In this document: piece by piece, positions 27,885 to 38,572 of the stretch
How positions within the stretch are numbered: position 1 is the first letter of the stretch
Layout of the letters: each line of letters opens with the position of its first letter
DNA from: Brugia malayi
Lineage: Eukaryota > Nematoda > Chromadorea > Rhabditida > Onchocercidae
Assembly: GCF_000002995.4 (NCBI RefSeq)
Contig: NW_025062477.1
Location: forward strand, 8,962,649-9,026,648
Direction of reading: 5' to 3'
Length of the DNA: 64,000 nt
Notes under the pieces: generated by a model
The model's input: only the letters and a program-made list of their open reading frames with translations
The model's database searches: none
What the model was told of the DNA's origin: nothing
Position numbers and translations under genes: made by a program

Positions 27885-28570
27885 ATTCAAATCATTTAAC
27901 GTAACCACCGTCATCTGGTGCATTCAGTAAGTGCACTGTGTAACTTTTATTATTGTGTTTCTAGTTCTTCGCAATGGCAGTATCTCCATTGTTCTTATAA
28001 AACTGATCTATCCGTAGTAAATGAAGATAAGGTCATAGCTTCGATTTTGTAGGACATTGAAACACAAATAAAACTGATAGACAGTATTAAAATAATTTGA
28101 GGAAAATAACTCTACGGGCTATGCAAAATTCAATTCCGGAAAAATTTGCGATAAGTTAAACTATCAAACTCTTTTTGAACGTCAGAAAAGGTTTGCCAAG
28201 ACTAATGCAAAAAGAAACCTACAACACTAACATCTGCTTTAAAGTCTTGGCTTTGGAAAAAAATAGATATGCTCTGAAATCGCCAGTTTCTCACACTTTC
28301 CAACCCAATAAAAGAATATACATAACAAACAAATAAGTCCTCGACTTATGTTTCGCTAAACAAAAAGGGGAAAGCATGTATTAATAGATTTGATAAATTT
28401 TATTCCCGAACTTACAGGATGATAAGTTAACAAAGGTAATTGAGTTATACTTATAAATGAAACAAATTGGACACATAAATATCTGGAATTCTGATATTTT
28501 TACGCTGGTCGTCTTGCGAAACCAATTACCACAACATATACGATTAGGAAAAAGGTAATGACTTTGTTGT

Positions 28571-29436
28571 CTATTGTTCCAACTCGGCCGTACTATTCAG
28601 GCGTATTTGTGCGGCAATTCGATCCAAATCTTTTCGTCCCTGAATGAAATTATTAGTATAAAAATGACAAGATATTTGTTCCATGTAAAAAACATGCTAC
28701 TATCTCATAACTAATTTTCACTTAAAGAAACGTCCTTCGGGAACCATTAGTGTGTACCCAACAATATATATAGAAATTTTATGTATGCGTAATAACTATA
28801 TCCCATAGTTTCAAACATAAACGACCATACCTGCCGGGAAAGTGTTCGGCCATTACCTTCCGGATGTTTCTCAACCCATTTTATGGCCTCTAGTGTTTGA
28901 AGCGCTTTTCGAATAACAGAACCAGAAGCTTTAGAGAAATGATTTGGTGTTACTCCTCGTCGTTTAGCTCCACCATAAACGCGCCGTAACGCACCAACTC
29001 CTGTAAATGAAGTTCAATATGTATAAGGAAATAATCCCAAATAATTTCAAAATACAATCTGGTTCTTTTTAGAAAAATATACTCCCTGACATAGCCTCAT
29101 TTAAAAAAATAAGCTCAAAAAATTAATCATCCAGTCCAAATAAACTTTTTTGTAGGTCTCTTGATACTAATACTCTGTACTTTGACTAAATATTAAGATA
29201 AACAGGGAATGAAAGAACAAACCTGTTGGAGAACGAATATAAAGACGGCGTGCAATGCTAGCAGTTCTGGTGTAGTACCAGTCAATGTCAATAGGTGCAA
29301 GTTCTTTGTAACTTCCCATTTTCACAAGATCTGACCAATCAGGCACCTTCACTTTTCCGCTTTTTTTCAAAAAATGTGCGATGTGTTTAACCATTTCATG
29401 CTGATCCACATCCTTAACACTCGTTGGTTTAACCAT
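28571..29436 (-). CDS. rps-19: 40S ribosomal protein S19 (eS19)
   Basis: Small-subunit ribosomal protein needed for late 40S maturation. Three exons join in phase: 29223-29436 (ATG), 28831-29000, 28571-28639 (TAG), giving 150 residues against a family length near 145. Family hallmarks are the opening [12 protein letters not shown], the motifs [26 protein letters not shown] and [15 protein letters not shown], and the helical C-terminus around LDRIAAQIR. The start is supported by family length and by a TATTAG acceptor three bases upstream, suggesting spliced-leader addition. Confidence 0.97.
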
Positions 29437-29439
29437 TGT

Positions 29440-29446
29440 CTAATAT
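29440..29446 (-). promoter_or_regulatory. Probable trans-splice acceptor of rps-19
   Basis: On the minus strand ATATTAG lies three bases before the rps-19 ATG and no upstream coding exon is needed. This is the arrangement seen where a spliced leader is added to nematode housekeeping mRNAs; it is an inference from position. Confidence 0.5.
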
Positions 29447-31495
29447 TCGTCCCTCTCCGAATGTCTCTAGAAGATATGTCTGTTAATAATAAGGATGAAA
29501 TGAAAGATCAGCTTCAGGTTGTATAAGCAAGTAATATATGCTATAATCTTTTTAAGAAATCATTAATAAAACAGTAATCAAATGTGTTAATGGACAGAAT
29601 GCCTTGCATTTTTAAACAATAGCTTCTAAGTTATACAATATACCACTGTCCTGGAAAAATGCTGTGAAACTAATTATGCCACAAAGACGAAACAAAGACT
29701 GAATCCAATGCATTAATACAAGGGCATGACAAAGAAAATATTTTAACATTATAAAACGAGTATATATAAATGAAGTGTGATGCGACATGCAAGACTGTCC
29801 TCTTCCTTCACAACATTTTAGATGTAGTATGGTACCATCTCAAATTCCAACACTTACCCTCAAACCGTTAAGAAACCACCACAAACACCCAGGATATACT
29901 GAACAACTTGCGCGACACATCACATCCCTACTTCAACTCTAGACCCTTGGTACGGTCTGTTAAATTTTGTTTAGCCTATAACGAAAAGTATTGGATGTAG
30001 AGAGCAAGAAGTGTTGATGTGTCGATGTGGCTTGTGTAGTCTGTTGCTAAGGCTAGGGTAAGATATAATTTATCGGGGAATCTGGTTATTCCAAGTCAAA
30101 ATGCCGGTCGTGACAGATATTTTTAGAAAAGCGTGGACAAACTTAAGATATGGAGGTATACAAAGACAACTGTGTCTGAATGGAATGGGAAATGGGAATC
30201 TGTTTTTAAAGAAACGGACAAGAAACATATTGCGCGAACAAAAGATAACTCATAGAATCTTTAATGAATAATAAATGAACTCAATTCCTCGTGCATGGGA
30301 TTAGTGACATAGCACGAAATACGTAACTTCTAGCGCAAAAAGATTCGTATTGAAGGGTTTCTTCCTGTTCTCTCGATGTAATACAGAACTTACGAAATCC
30401 AGATTCGCTATCACCAGTTCGTTTTTCTGACAGTTTCATCTGTTAGTATGAAACATACAAGCTCCCAGGCTGACCATACAATTGAAATCTACAAGTCCCA
30501 CCTCCGTACTATCTTCCAGTAAATAACTAAGATTTGTCCACCTCTCACAAGATATTTTCCTTTCTGTGATTCCAATCCATCTCAGTAATGTCACAAATCA
30601 GTATTTCGCAATATTACTTTTCCCAATCATTAAGGAAGGTAATACCACTTTTTACTCCATCCTGAAGATTAAGTGGTATTCAAAAGGCTTGCGTCATCCA
30701 TAATCGTGATAATTTATTTTCACAAAACATAGCAAATTATGAGAAATCGCAAAGTTGGTACAAAGGCTAACAAAAATTTAAAAAATCAGACTAAAGCGAA
30801 GTTGCTTGTGCTTCTCAGAACCATGACAAGAGCACTTATTTTCGCCCCTGAAAGGGTTCATGAAGTCTCTCTGAAAAATAAACAAAAGATAACTAAATTC
30901 AAAGTGAGCATTTGTGAGCATCAATAGCTCGCAATATAATGAAGATGCTACAAATAATTACAACCGTAATAATAAAGTAATACAAAACAGTAAGAATAAG
31001 AGACGATCCAAAACGAACTATGAATGAAAATGTAAAGCGTGGCAGAACAGAACCCCAAAACTTATACTGCCGTTTTGCTTTCCACCTAAAAAGGATGATC
31101 GTTAATTGTGACAAGCTCCAATTCTTGAAATCCACGGCGACAGAAGATATAATTAAATCTGAATGAAATTCAGCTGAAGAGACCTACATAAACATCGCAC
31201 AAAGTTTGGAGAAAACGCCAAGGAATTATAAACAATAAAACTAAACAAATACACTTAGGAGAAAAAGTCAACCATAAACGAATTTTTAAAGAAATAACAT
31301 AAATCATGTCAGACTAAAAAATTCTTTAGAAGTTCCTTAGACAATTAAATGTTTCTATTAAATAACCAGTGACTTGTGCATGGTCTTGATCAAATTTACA
31401 ATGCATAACATTACACAGAACATCTCATGTATTCTTAACATTTTCATCAGCAGTTTACAAATTATAACACAAATAGAAAGAGCAGCATACTACTA
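29447..31495. other. Intergenic stretch between the Sp-factor gene and rps-19
   Basis: About 2 kb including the presumed rps-19 promoter and the 3' end of the Sp-factor gene. A 62-residue basic ORF on the plus strand (30739-30927) resembles nothing I know and has no supporting signals. Otherwise I see nothing. Confidence 0.5.
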
Positions 31496-34434
31496 CTAAT
31501 TTGAATTAATGATAGCCGACTGCTGTGTAGTGATCAGATTCGCTTGTGATGAATTAACTTCTGCTGATGCTACCGCCCGCACTGTTGCGTCTACAGAACC
31601 ACGTGCTCGTGTACTTAATTCTGAATTGCCATGTCCACGTACTGTTGAATGTGTCCTTTCGTGTTTTGTTAAATGATCTGATCGCATAAATTTTTTTCCA
31701 CAATGACCGCAAGCAAAACGTTTCTCACCTAAAAAAATTTTTTGTTTATCAAACTTGCAGTTCGAATATAAAGACTTCGAAAGTACAAAGTGAACACAAA
31801 CCAGTATGTGTTCTACGATGCCGTTGCAATTCATCGGAACGTGTGAACCTTTTCTGACAATGTGCCCAGTCGCACGCGAACGGTTTTTGCCCTGCATGTC
31901 CTCTTAAATGTGCTCGCAAATGTGACGTCTTTCCATAGGTTTTTTCACATAAGTGACAAATGTGTAAACGCTGCTTCTCACCACTTTTAACCCTAAAAAA
32001 CAAAAATGGTTTTCCTGCTCAAATTTTTTCTACTGAAAAACATATTAAATAATAAAATTCAAGAGTTGGAATTCTTTAATTCCCAATCATTCCTCGATAA
32101 ACACTTACAGCTTATTGTTAGTACTGTTCTGACAGTTCGGACAATTACACGCAGTTCTTTTAGGCGTTTTCTGCTGCTTGTATCCTAGTTGTTGACCAAC
32201 AGTTGAAGCACTTGGTGTAGCGTCGAATTCATTTTGACGATTGTAACGATATCCTTGACTTGGTGGCTCTGTTGTATCACCTGTTGCTGTAGTAATTATC
32301 CATTTCTGAGGATCATTTGGATCTTGAATGAAATGCAAATTTCCTGCAATACATGTTCATAAGTGATGAAAAATGTAAAACCCTCTATCGGCATGTTTTA
32401 GTATGTAAGAGCAGTAGAACTCACTAACTTTCAGTCATCGAATAACAGAATTCATATAGAACTCATATTTTACTACAGCGACATAAAAAACTGCATTTTG
32501 GATACGTCTCTCAAATCACCATTTCCTGTCTGTAGCAGAAGTTCGGTAATTTAATTTTAATTTTTCCATTCCTTTGCGTAAATTATCGTTTAAACTGTGA
32601 AGTCTTTTTTCAAATCCATTTTTTAGCTATAACATTTTTGCAAAGGATGGATACCACAAATGAACTGCATAAAATTAAAATTACATGACAGAAATTGATC
32701 AGTAAACCACTGACGAATAGTAAAATCAATAATCAAACCTAATTTTATCCTTTGTTGGGTAGCGACTCCATTAGCACTACCATCGTCTATTTCATGTTTT
32801 GTATTTGTTTGTTGTGGTTGTTGCATGTCCACATTTCGCATATGCTGTAAAGTTTGTTGCTGTATATGATGAGGTTGCGCATGCAAACTGGCTAATACTG
32901 GTTTCGTATCTGGAGCCGGATGCATCTGCAGCGGTATAAATGCTATCTAAAAGCATTAAAGTGATCGTAAGTTTTTATAGAGAAAAACCACAGCATTTAT
33001 TTTAGCCGAAAGTTGAGATTCTTTTACGGTAAGATAAATTTAATCGAGTCGTACTCAGTTGGAAGAGGCTTTCACCGAATTCCTTCTGCAAATTTATCAT
33101 TTAATAGAATTTATTCATTATTCCCACTTACGGCTCTTTCCTTCCTTGATTGATATTTCAGAACTAGTAAAGAAGGCCACAAAATTACGTTTACTTTTTC
33201 TTCAAAAAAGCAATTCAAGAGAAAAACCTGTTGCGGTGCCTGATTGGGGCCAGCTGTAGGTTGTTGTACAATGTAAAACTGGTTAGTCTGCTGGATACCG
33301 GTAGGTTGAATTGGTATTGAAGGGCCTGGAAACACCGCTGCAAACCTTGATAAAAACAAATAATGATAGGGGAAAAAATGGGAACAAAAAAAGCGAATTA
33401 GTTGTATAGTATACCAAACTATACTACATAATGTACTATGTATATATATATATATATAATGTGGTAAGAATTCTCAATTCGAGAATATATTTTATTGCTC
33501 TTAGTTATTGATTTTTTTAGAAAAAACACGTGCTCTCGGCTGTTTAACTCACCTGTTCAACAGAAAACAGGCAGCATAGATCAGCTTCAAGCCTAATGAG
33601 TATATGGTTCAGAATGAAATGTAAAATCAGGTTTATCACACTCCAGTTAAAAAAAAAAACCCTACTTAAAGCTGAATTTGCAAAAATAAATGTAAATCCG
33701 AAGAGACATCCTCTCAATTATCACATCCTGCACCGCTATGAAATGACTGTAAATCTTACTAGCAATTGTGGGTTGTTGTATTACTAAGAATTGTTGAGTT
33801 TGTCCTGGCCCTGTGACCGGTATGAGCTGAACTTGTGTCGGTTGTTGTCCACTTTGATTTTGAGTAGCAATCGGTATAAACTGCACCTAAAAAAACTTCT
33901 AGTCAAAATGCACAGAATTAGGAAAAGTAGGTTTAGGATATAAAGAACAAATCCCGATTTTATAACGCTTTGATGGATGAATAACACTTGAAAATTTGTA
34001 GTTTTTGTGATTTGAAAGAACGATGTGTTCGTGCTAATCGTTAACTTGCGCAAGTTTTTTATCACTTCATCTAGCAAAACCAACGAAATCTGACATGGTT
34101 TTAATCGGACTGTAAATTAATATCATACTGGAAAAAAAAGTGCACAACGCAACTCCAAATATACTACTCACCCTATATCTTATTCTTTCCGTGATCAGAA
34201 AATTCGGTAAATTCCGAGATGAAATGAATCTTTTACCTGCTGATGCTGTATAGATGTAGTCTGATGCTGCGACTGCTGTGTCACGACAGGGGTACCATTC
34301 GTACCGGCGTTACCGGTAATGGGTTTCGGCAGTATGGGAGTGTCCTGCGTCGCTGGGGGTTGTGTCGTGGATGGTGATGGCGCTGCTGGATTGGACGATG
34401 GCTGCTTGGGCAAGATAGGGGTGGTCTCAGTCAT
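31496..34434 (-). CDS. Sp1-family zinc-finger transcription factor (Btd box, three C2H2 fingers)
   Basis: Nuclear DNA-binding factor for GC/GT boxes. Seven exons join in phase: 34237-34434 (ATG), 33760-33886, 33228-33325, 32739-32946, 32109-32343, 31802-31992, 31496-31728 (TAG); 1290 nt, 429 residues. The N-terminal half is rich in Gln, Pro and Thr ([22 protein letters not shown]), like Sp1-type activation domains. The Buttonhead box CNCPNC is at 276-281. Fingers lie at 301-321, 329-351 and 359-379. DNA-reading residues fit the Sp pattern: finger 1 K/H/A (KTSHLRA), finger 2 RSDELQR, finger 3 RSDHLTK. Finger 1 has C-x2-C (CHLC) where vertebrate Sp factors have C-x4-C. The start was chosen as the ATG after an AACAG acceptor-like site; the reading frame is open further upstream. 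Confidence 0.93.
33441..33459. repeat. (TA)n microsatellite in an Sp-factor intron
   Basis: About nine TA units in the intron 33326-33759, away from both splice sites. Confidence 0.9.
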
Positions 34435-35320
34435 CGTGAGGCGGGGGCCACCTGTTGTTACTGTTGCTGCCCCTTTCCTATACTGATCACACGAGGGGAG
34501 GCAGGCTGTACTACGACGTGTCAACTCTTCAGGCTATACGTCACCACACACTTACGTTTAATCTTCCTTGCGATGGCGGAAGCCTACGCAACGCACTGAC
34601 AATTAGAATAAGGAATGCAAATGAAGAAAGCACACCTCCCCGCCGGTCTTTAGCAATCGATTCAGCCAACTTTGATGGGACAATGGGCGGAGCATGGAAT
34701 TAATGCGGCCCACGTCGTTGAATGGGTGTGTCCCTTTAATGAAAATGGGCGTGGCACCCTTCTGACCCTGCGGATGACTTATTGCATTGGGGTGGGCGGT
34801 GCTGGTAGCTCTCAACTCGGTCCTCCTCGAAACATACTTCCCGATTGAAATCGGGACACAAACACTACGTTAATGCAACTTTGCACATCGCTCTTGGGAA
34901 GCACACATTTGCACTCTGCAGAAAATCGTTGCTATAAACTATAGGGCGGTAATGTTCTCCTGAATTCTGTTTTGCGCTTCAAGAATAGTTCATAAAGCTG
35001 ATTCTTCCAAGATACTTTGAAGTGTTACACAACAGTCGAAGAACTGGTGATGTCTGTTAATCCATGAGTTTGTTAATTAAATTTTCTAATTTGAACTGTT
35101 CACACTTTGTTATCCATAGTGAACTGTTCTGTTCATGCCTGTTTTGTTCTTAAGCAGTTTCTTTCATGTGTTTATTGAACAAGCAATGTAACTACAATAA
35201 ATGAACAATAAAGAACCACAAAAATTTGCTTCCTGTGCTTTCCGCCTACGCACTTGGTTTTAAATTCCTAGATTAATGCCAAGATATAAGAAATGCGCAA
35301 ATACCATGCCTGTGCTAATA
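34435..35320. other. Intergenic region between ola-1 and the Sp-factor gene
   Basis: 886 bp. The part nearest the Sp-factor gene (to about 34930) is GC-richer and promoter-like. The remainder is AT-rich with no gene. Minus-strand reading frames here extend the Sp-factor ORF upstream but lack family resemblance. Confidence 0.5.
34685..34799. promoter_or_regulatory. Cluster of GC/GT boxes upstream of the Sp-factor gene
   Basis: GGGCGG at 34685-34690, GGGCGTGG at 34747-34754 and GGGGTGGGCGG at 34789-34799 fall 250-370 bp upstream of the Sp-factor start in otherwise AT-rich DNA. These match the known recognition sequences of Sp/KLF factors, so the gene may regulate itself. Function is inferred. 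Confidence 0.5.
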
Positions 35321-35326
35321 TTTATT
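35321..35326 (-). terminator. Poly(A) signal AATAAA overlapping the ola-1 stop codon
   Basis: The minus strand reads AGG AAA TAA ATA, so the canonical hexamer AATAAA contains the TAA stop. If used, the 3' UTR would be only about 10-25 nt long. Confidence 0.5.
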
Positions 35327-38085
35327 TCCTCTTAGTTGTAAGACCAGCACCCGCATTACATTTAAACAATATTATATCACCATCTTCAACGATATAATTC
35401 CTGCCCTGCTGACGATACTTCCCTGCTGCTTTCACAGCAGTTTCGCTGCCTAACTCCATCAAATCGTTCACCTTACATACTTCTGCCATAATAAATCCTT
35501 TCTCAAAGTCTGTATGAATCCTTCCAGCAGCTTGCGGTGCTTTTGTTCCTTTCTTCAAAAGATAATACCGATTTTTAACTGACAGTAAAAATTTCATTCG
35601 ACAACTGAAATCCTTAAACAAAAAGTTATGCCCCAACTGTGATTTTAAAATTATAGTTAAGCCTACTTGAACTGTCCACGCCTTCACTTCATCCTTACCA
35701 CACGTGAAAAAGTATTCAAGTTGTAGTGCCTTGTAACCGGTTTTCACAATTTTATCTAATGCGCTGAAACAAGATGTCAAGAGACTAAAGAACAAATAAA
35801 TGGAAAAACGACATATAAAAAAAAAAAAAAAAAAAAAAAAAACAAATCTATAAGCACAAATCAAACATTCCAGTAAATCTAGTTTGAAAAATCATCGAGA
35901 AAACATACCTTGTTGCATTCTGTCCTTTCAAAAAGGCGATTCGCTCATCTTCTGGCATTTCCATGAGCTTCAGTTCCAGTGTACCGCTAAATGGGATACA
36001 AGCTGCGTACGGGTCATTCTCACTTAACCAGATTTTAATTTTTGGTAACCACTTATTTTTCTGCAAATGTATTTTTATTTTCGAAAATAAAATATTTACT
36101 TTCGCTAACTATCTTAGAACCATTCTTGAAATGCACTAAATAATTTCTTTCCTTCTCAAACCACTTTCGAGAGATTAATCAATCCTCCGAACTTTATTTG
36201 CGACAAGGATAGCCCTCTCAAAGAGCAGTCCTTAGCTTTCCTGAATAAACTCTCAACACCTGAAAACTTGCTTTTCTGACATAGTCCATTTCCGAGAGAT
36301 TAATCAAATAAACAATAGGCTTAGCCGTCAACAGAAGGTGATGATTCAGTGCTTCCACTTCCTTTTCGTTCCATACCATCAAACGAACGGGTTGACCATC
36401 CTCCTCTAACAACTTTTTCACCTATAATTAAAAAGCCTGAAAAGCCTTTCATTTCCTTCAGCTTTCCAAATATTATCTTTTTCTGTCAGGATTACCTTCA
36501 ATAATATTTCATACTCCAGCTTTTTACTTTTATCGACACCTCTCACAACAATTTTCTCCATTTTATCTATAGCGCCTTCTAGATACTGTAGGTCTTTCTT
36601 GATAAGCTCTCTTTGTATAATACCAAGATCACGAACTGGATTAACTTCACCTTCTACATGCGTCACATTGTCGTCATCGAAGGCACTAAAATAACAATTC
36701 TGTTTTCCAATCATTTTCTGAAATCTATAAGGCAGTCTATGTAACGAGGAAAGTTCTTTATTCTTTTTCTTACCGCTTTTCTCCTTAAATAAATTTGGTA
36801 GTTCTAAACTTGAGCAGCTGTGTAACAAAACAATTCTGAATTCATACATTTTAAATATTTTTGTAATTGAATCTCATCCATTCCTTTTCAACTTCATAAA
36901 TAAAAAGACAAAGGGTTTATACTAATTTAAGATCGTTACTAACCGACAAAGGTGAAAAAGCGCATCACACGCACTAACATGTGACAAGAAAGCATTTCCA
37001 AGACCCAGTCCTTCAGAAGCACCACTCACCAAACCAGCAATATCAACAACATTTAAAAATGCTGGCACTTTACTGAGTGGCTTGTAATGCTCTACCAACC
37101 AATCGAAACGGTTATCATTAACGGGTACGCGGCCTAAAATGATAGTGAACTTCATTGCATACTAGAAAATGACATAAACAACGCTTAATAATCCTATAAC
37201 AAATTCCAGTAGAGAGAAAAACAGGAAAAAATCAATGAAGAGACGCAAAAAAATCTGTGAAATATTGCATTGATTAAAGCATGCTACATTTCTTCAAAAT
37301 TAATAACATCTTTACGAATAGTTTAAAAAAAAAAGATTCAAAGGCAACTGAGTTTTACAAAATTTATCTAGTCGTCATGAATTTGCAAAAGAATAGAACT
37401 TATTCAGCAGTGATAACGACGATCATTACAAACAGGAAAGTGAGGTATTTTCTGCAATATTAACAGAAAATGTAAAGAGCAAATTAGTTGTTTCAAACTT
37501 ACTTTCGTTAGGATCAATTGTACAGAAAGGAAAGTTTTCTGCTTGTGCTTGACTTTTCGTTAGCACATTGAAAAAAGTGCTTTTCCCGACGTTTGGAACT
37601 CCAAGAATACCCATCTAAATCGAAAATAACGGATTATATCATTTTGACACAATCACAGAGATATAACTACACAGATAAATTACATTTTCTAAATACATTT
37701 TTTTAACATAAACTACTAGGTAATTTTGGTTGCCTCCCAATAGCGCACTCACATCTTATTTACAAAGAAAATCTCAGTCGATTATAATGAAACAATGCTG
37801 CAGTAATTGGATAATTAAGTTATCACGTCCATCATCTTTACCAACACTAGAAAGACATATCCAGGAAGTTTCCAACCAACACAGGACTAGGAAGTTTGCA
37901 ACGGAAAAACAGCCAATGAATTTAAAAAGTCTCCAAATTACAAGCATTGTCAATAGTTCTCTTATTAGAAAATTAATGTTATTTGATCAAAATGAGAACA
38001 AAAGCGTACATACCTTTAAATTTGTCCCTATCCGACCTAATATGGGCAGACGCTCTCCCACATCACCTTTCTTTTTCGGTGGCAT
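35322..38085 (-). CDS. ola-1: Obg-like ATPase 1 (YchF/OLA1)
   Basis: Cytosolic P-loop ATPase of the YchF family, linked to translation and stress control. Eight exons join in phase: 38014-38085 (ATG), 37503-37614, 36944-37133, 36496-36685, 36260-36421, 35909-36060, 35667-35763, 35322-35552 (TAA); 1206 nt, 401 residues, close to the family's 396. G1 is GVPNVGKST (29-37), G3 DIAG (92-95). The G4 position reads NLSE (229-232), the OLA1-type replacement of NKxD that goes with ATP rather than GTP preference. A coiled-coil insert follows G3, and a C-terminal TGS domain starts near [18 protein letters not shown]. The start codon follows a TTATTCAG acceptor. The gene lies 488 bp downstream of snr-2 on the same strand. 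Confidence 0.97.
35817..35842. repeat. Poly(A) tract in an ola-1 intron
   Basis: About 26 A on the plus strand, which is poly(T) on the coding strand, between exons 35909-36060 and 35667-35763. Confidence 0.9.
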
Positions 38086-38103
38086 TCTTGTTTACTAATT
38101 ATA

Positions 38104-38111
38104 CTGAATAA
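38104..38111 (-). promoter_or_regulatory. Probable trans-splice acceptor of ola-1
   Basis: The minus strand reads TTATTCAG, then 18 bases, then the ola-1 ATG. With no coding exon upstream this fits spliced-leader addition, as expected for a downstream operon gene. Confidence 0.5.
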
Positions 38112-38572
38112 ATTGCTAAAAAATGCATAATAGGTTTAGAATTGAACTACGTGTTAATAGTTAGAACAGCCTAGCAAGCCTGAATCGATTATAACTTGTA
38201 AATAAACCAAAATGATAGACACAAGGATTCAAGAATAGTTTAATAGCATTTCCTTTGCCAGAATAATGAAACAAAATGATAAGGGAATCATATTACTCGT
38301 TTTACTCGTTAATGAAGCTACAGCAAGGAAGAATCGAATTGTTTATTTCTAGGGATATAAAAGATAGTTCAGTATTCAAACTGATTAGATGAAAGTGTTT
38401 TCAAAAACACCGGTGTTGTGCAGTCATTTCTGTTTATTTCTAGGAATGTAAGAAATCGACAGCTGGTACAAAACAATAATTTTTAAAATTTTATTTAAAA
38501 AAAAACGAAAAAAACAGAAACCGCACAAAAACAGATTTAGAAAAATAACACGAAAAATAAAATTTTCTGAAA
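38112..38572. other. snr-2/ola-1 intercistronic region
   Basis: Short AT-rich spacer. Contains an AATAAA for snr-2 (38490-38495, minus strand) and leads into the ola-1 acceptor. No gene. Confidence 0.6.
38490..38495 (-). terminator. Poly(A) signal AATAAA of snr-2
   Basis: Canonical hexamer on the minus strand about 80 nt downstream of the snr-2 stop codon. Confidence 0.5.

Larger units (their letters stand above)
26819..28570. other. Gap between rps-19 and the visible part of PPIP5K
   Basis: It must contain the missing first exon(s) and promoter of PPIP5K unless these lie further upstream. One candidate is ATG at 27598-27596, encoding MSASPALF before a GTGTAA donor, which is phase-compatible but weak. 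A hairpin at 27066-27112 and a 33-bp tandem duplication near 27831-27884 are listed separately. No other gene seen. Confidence 0.4.
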
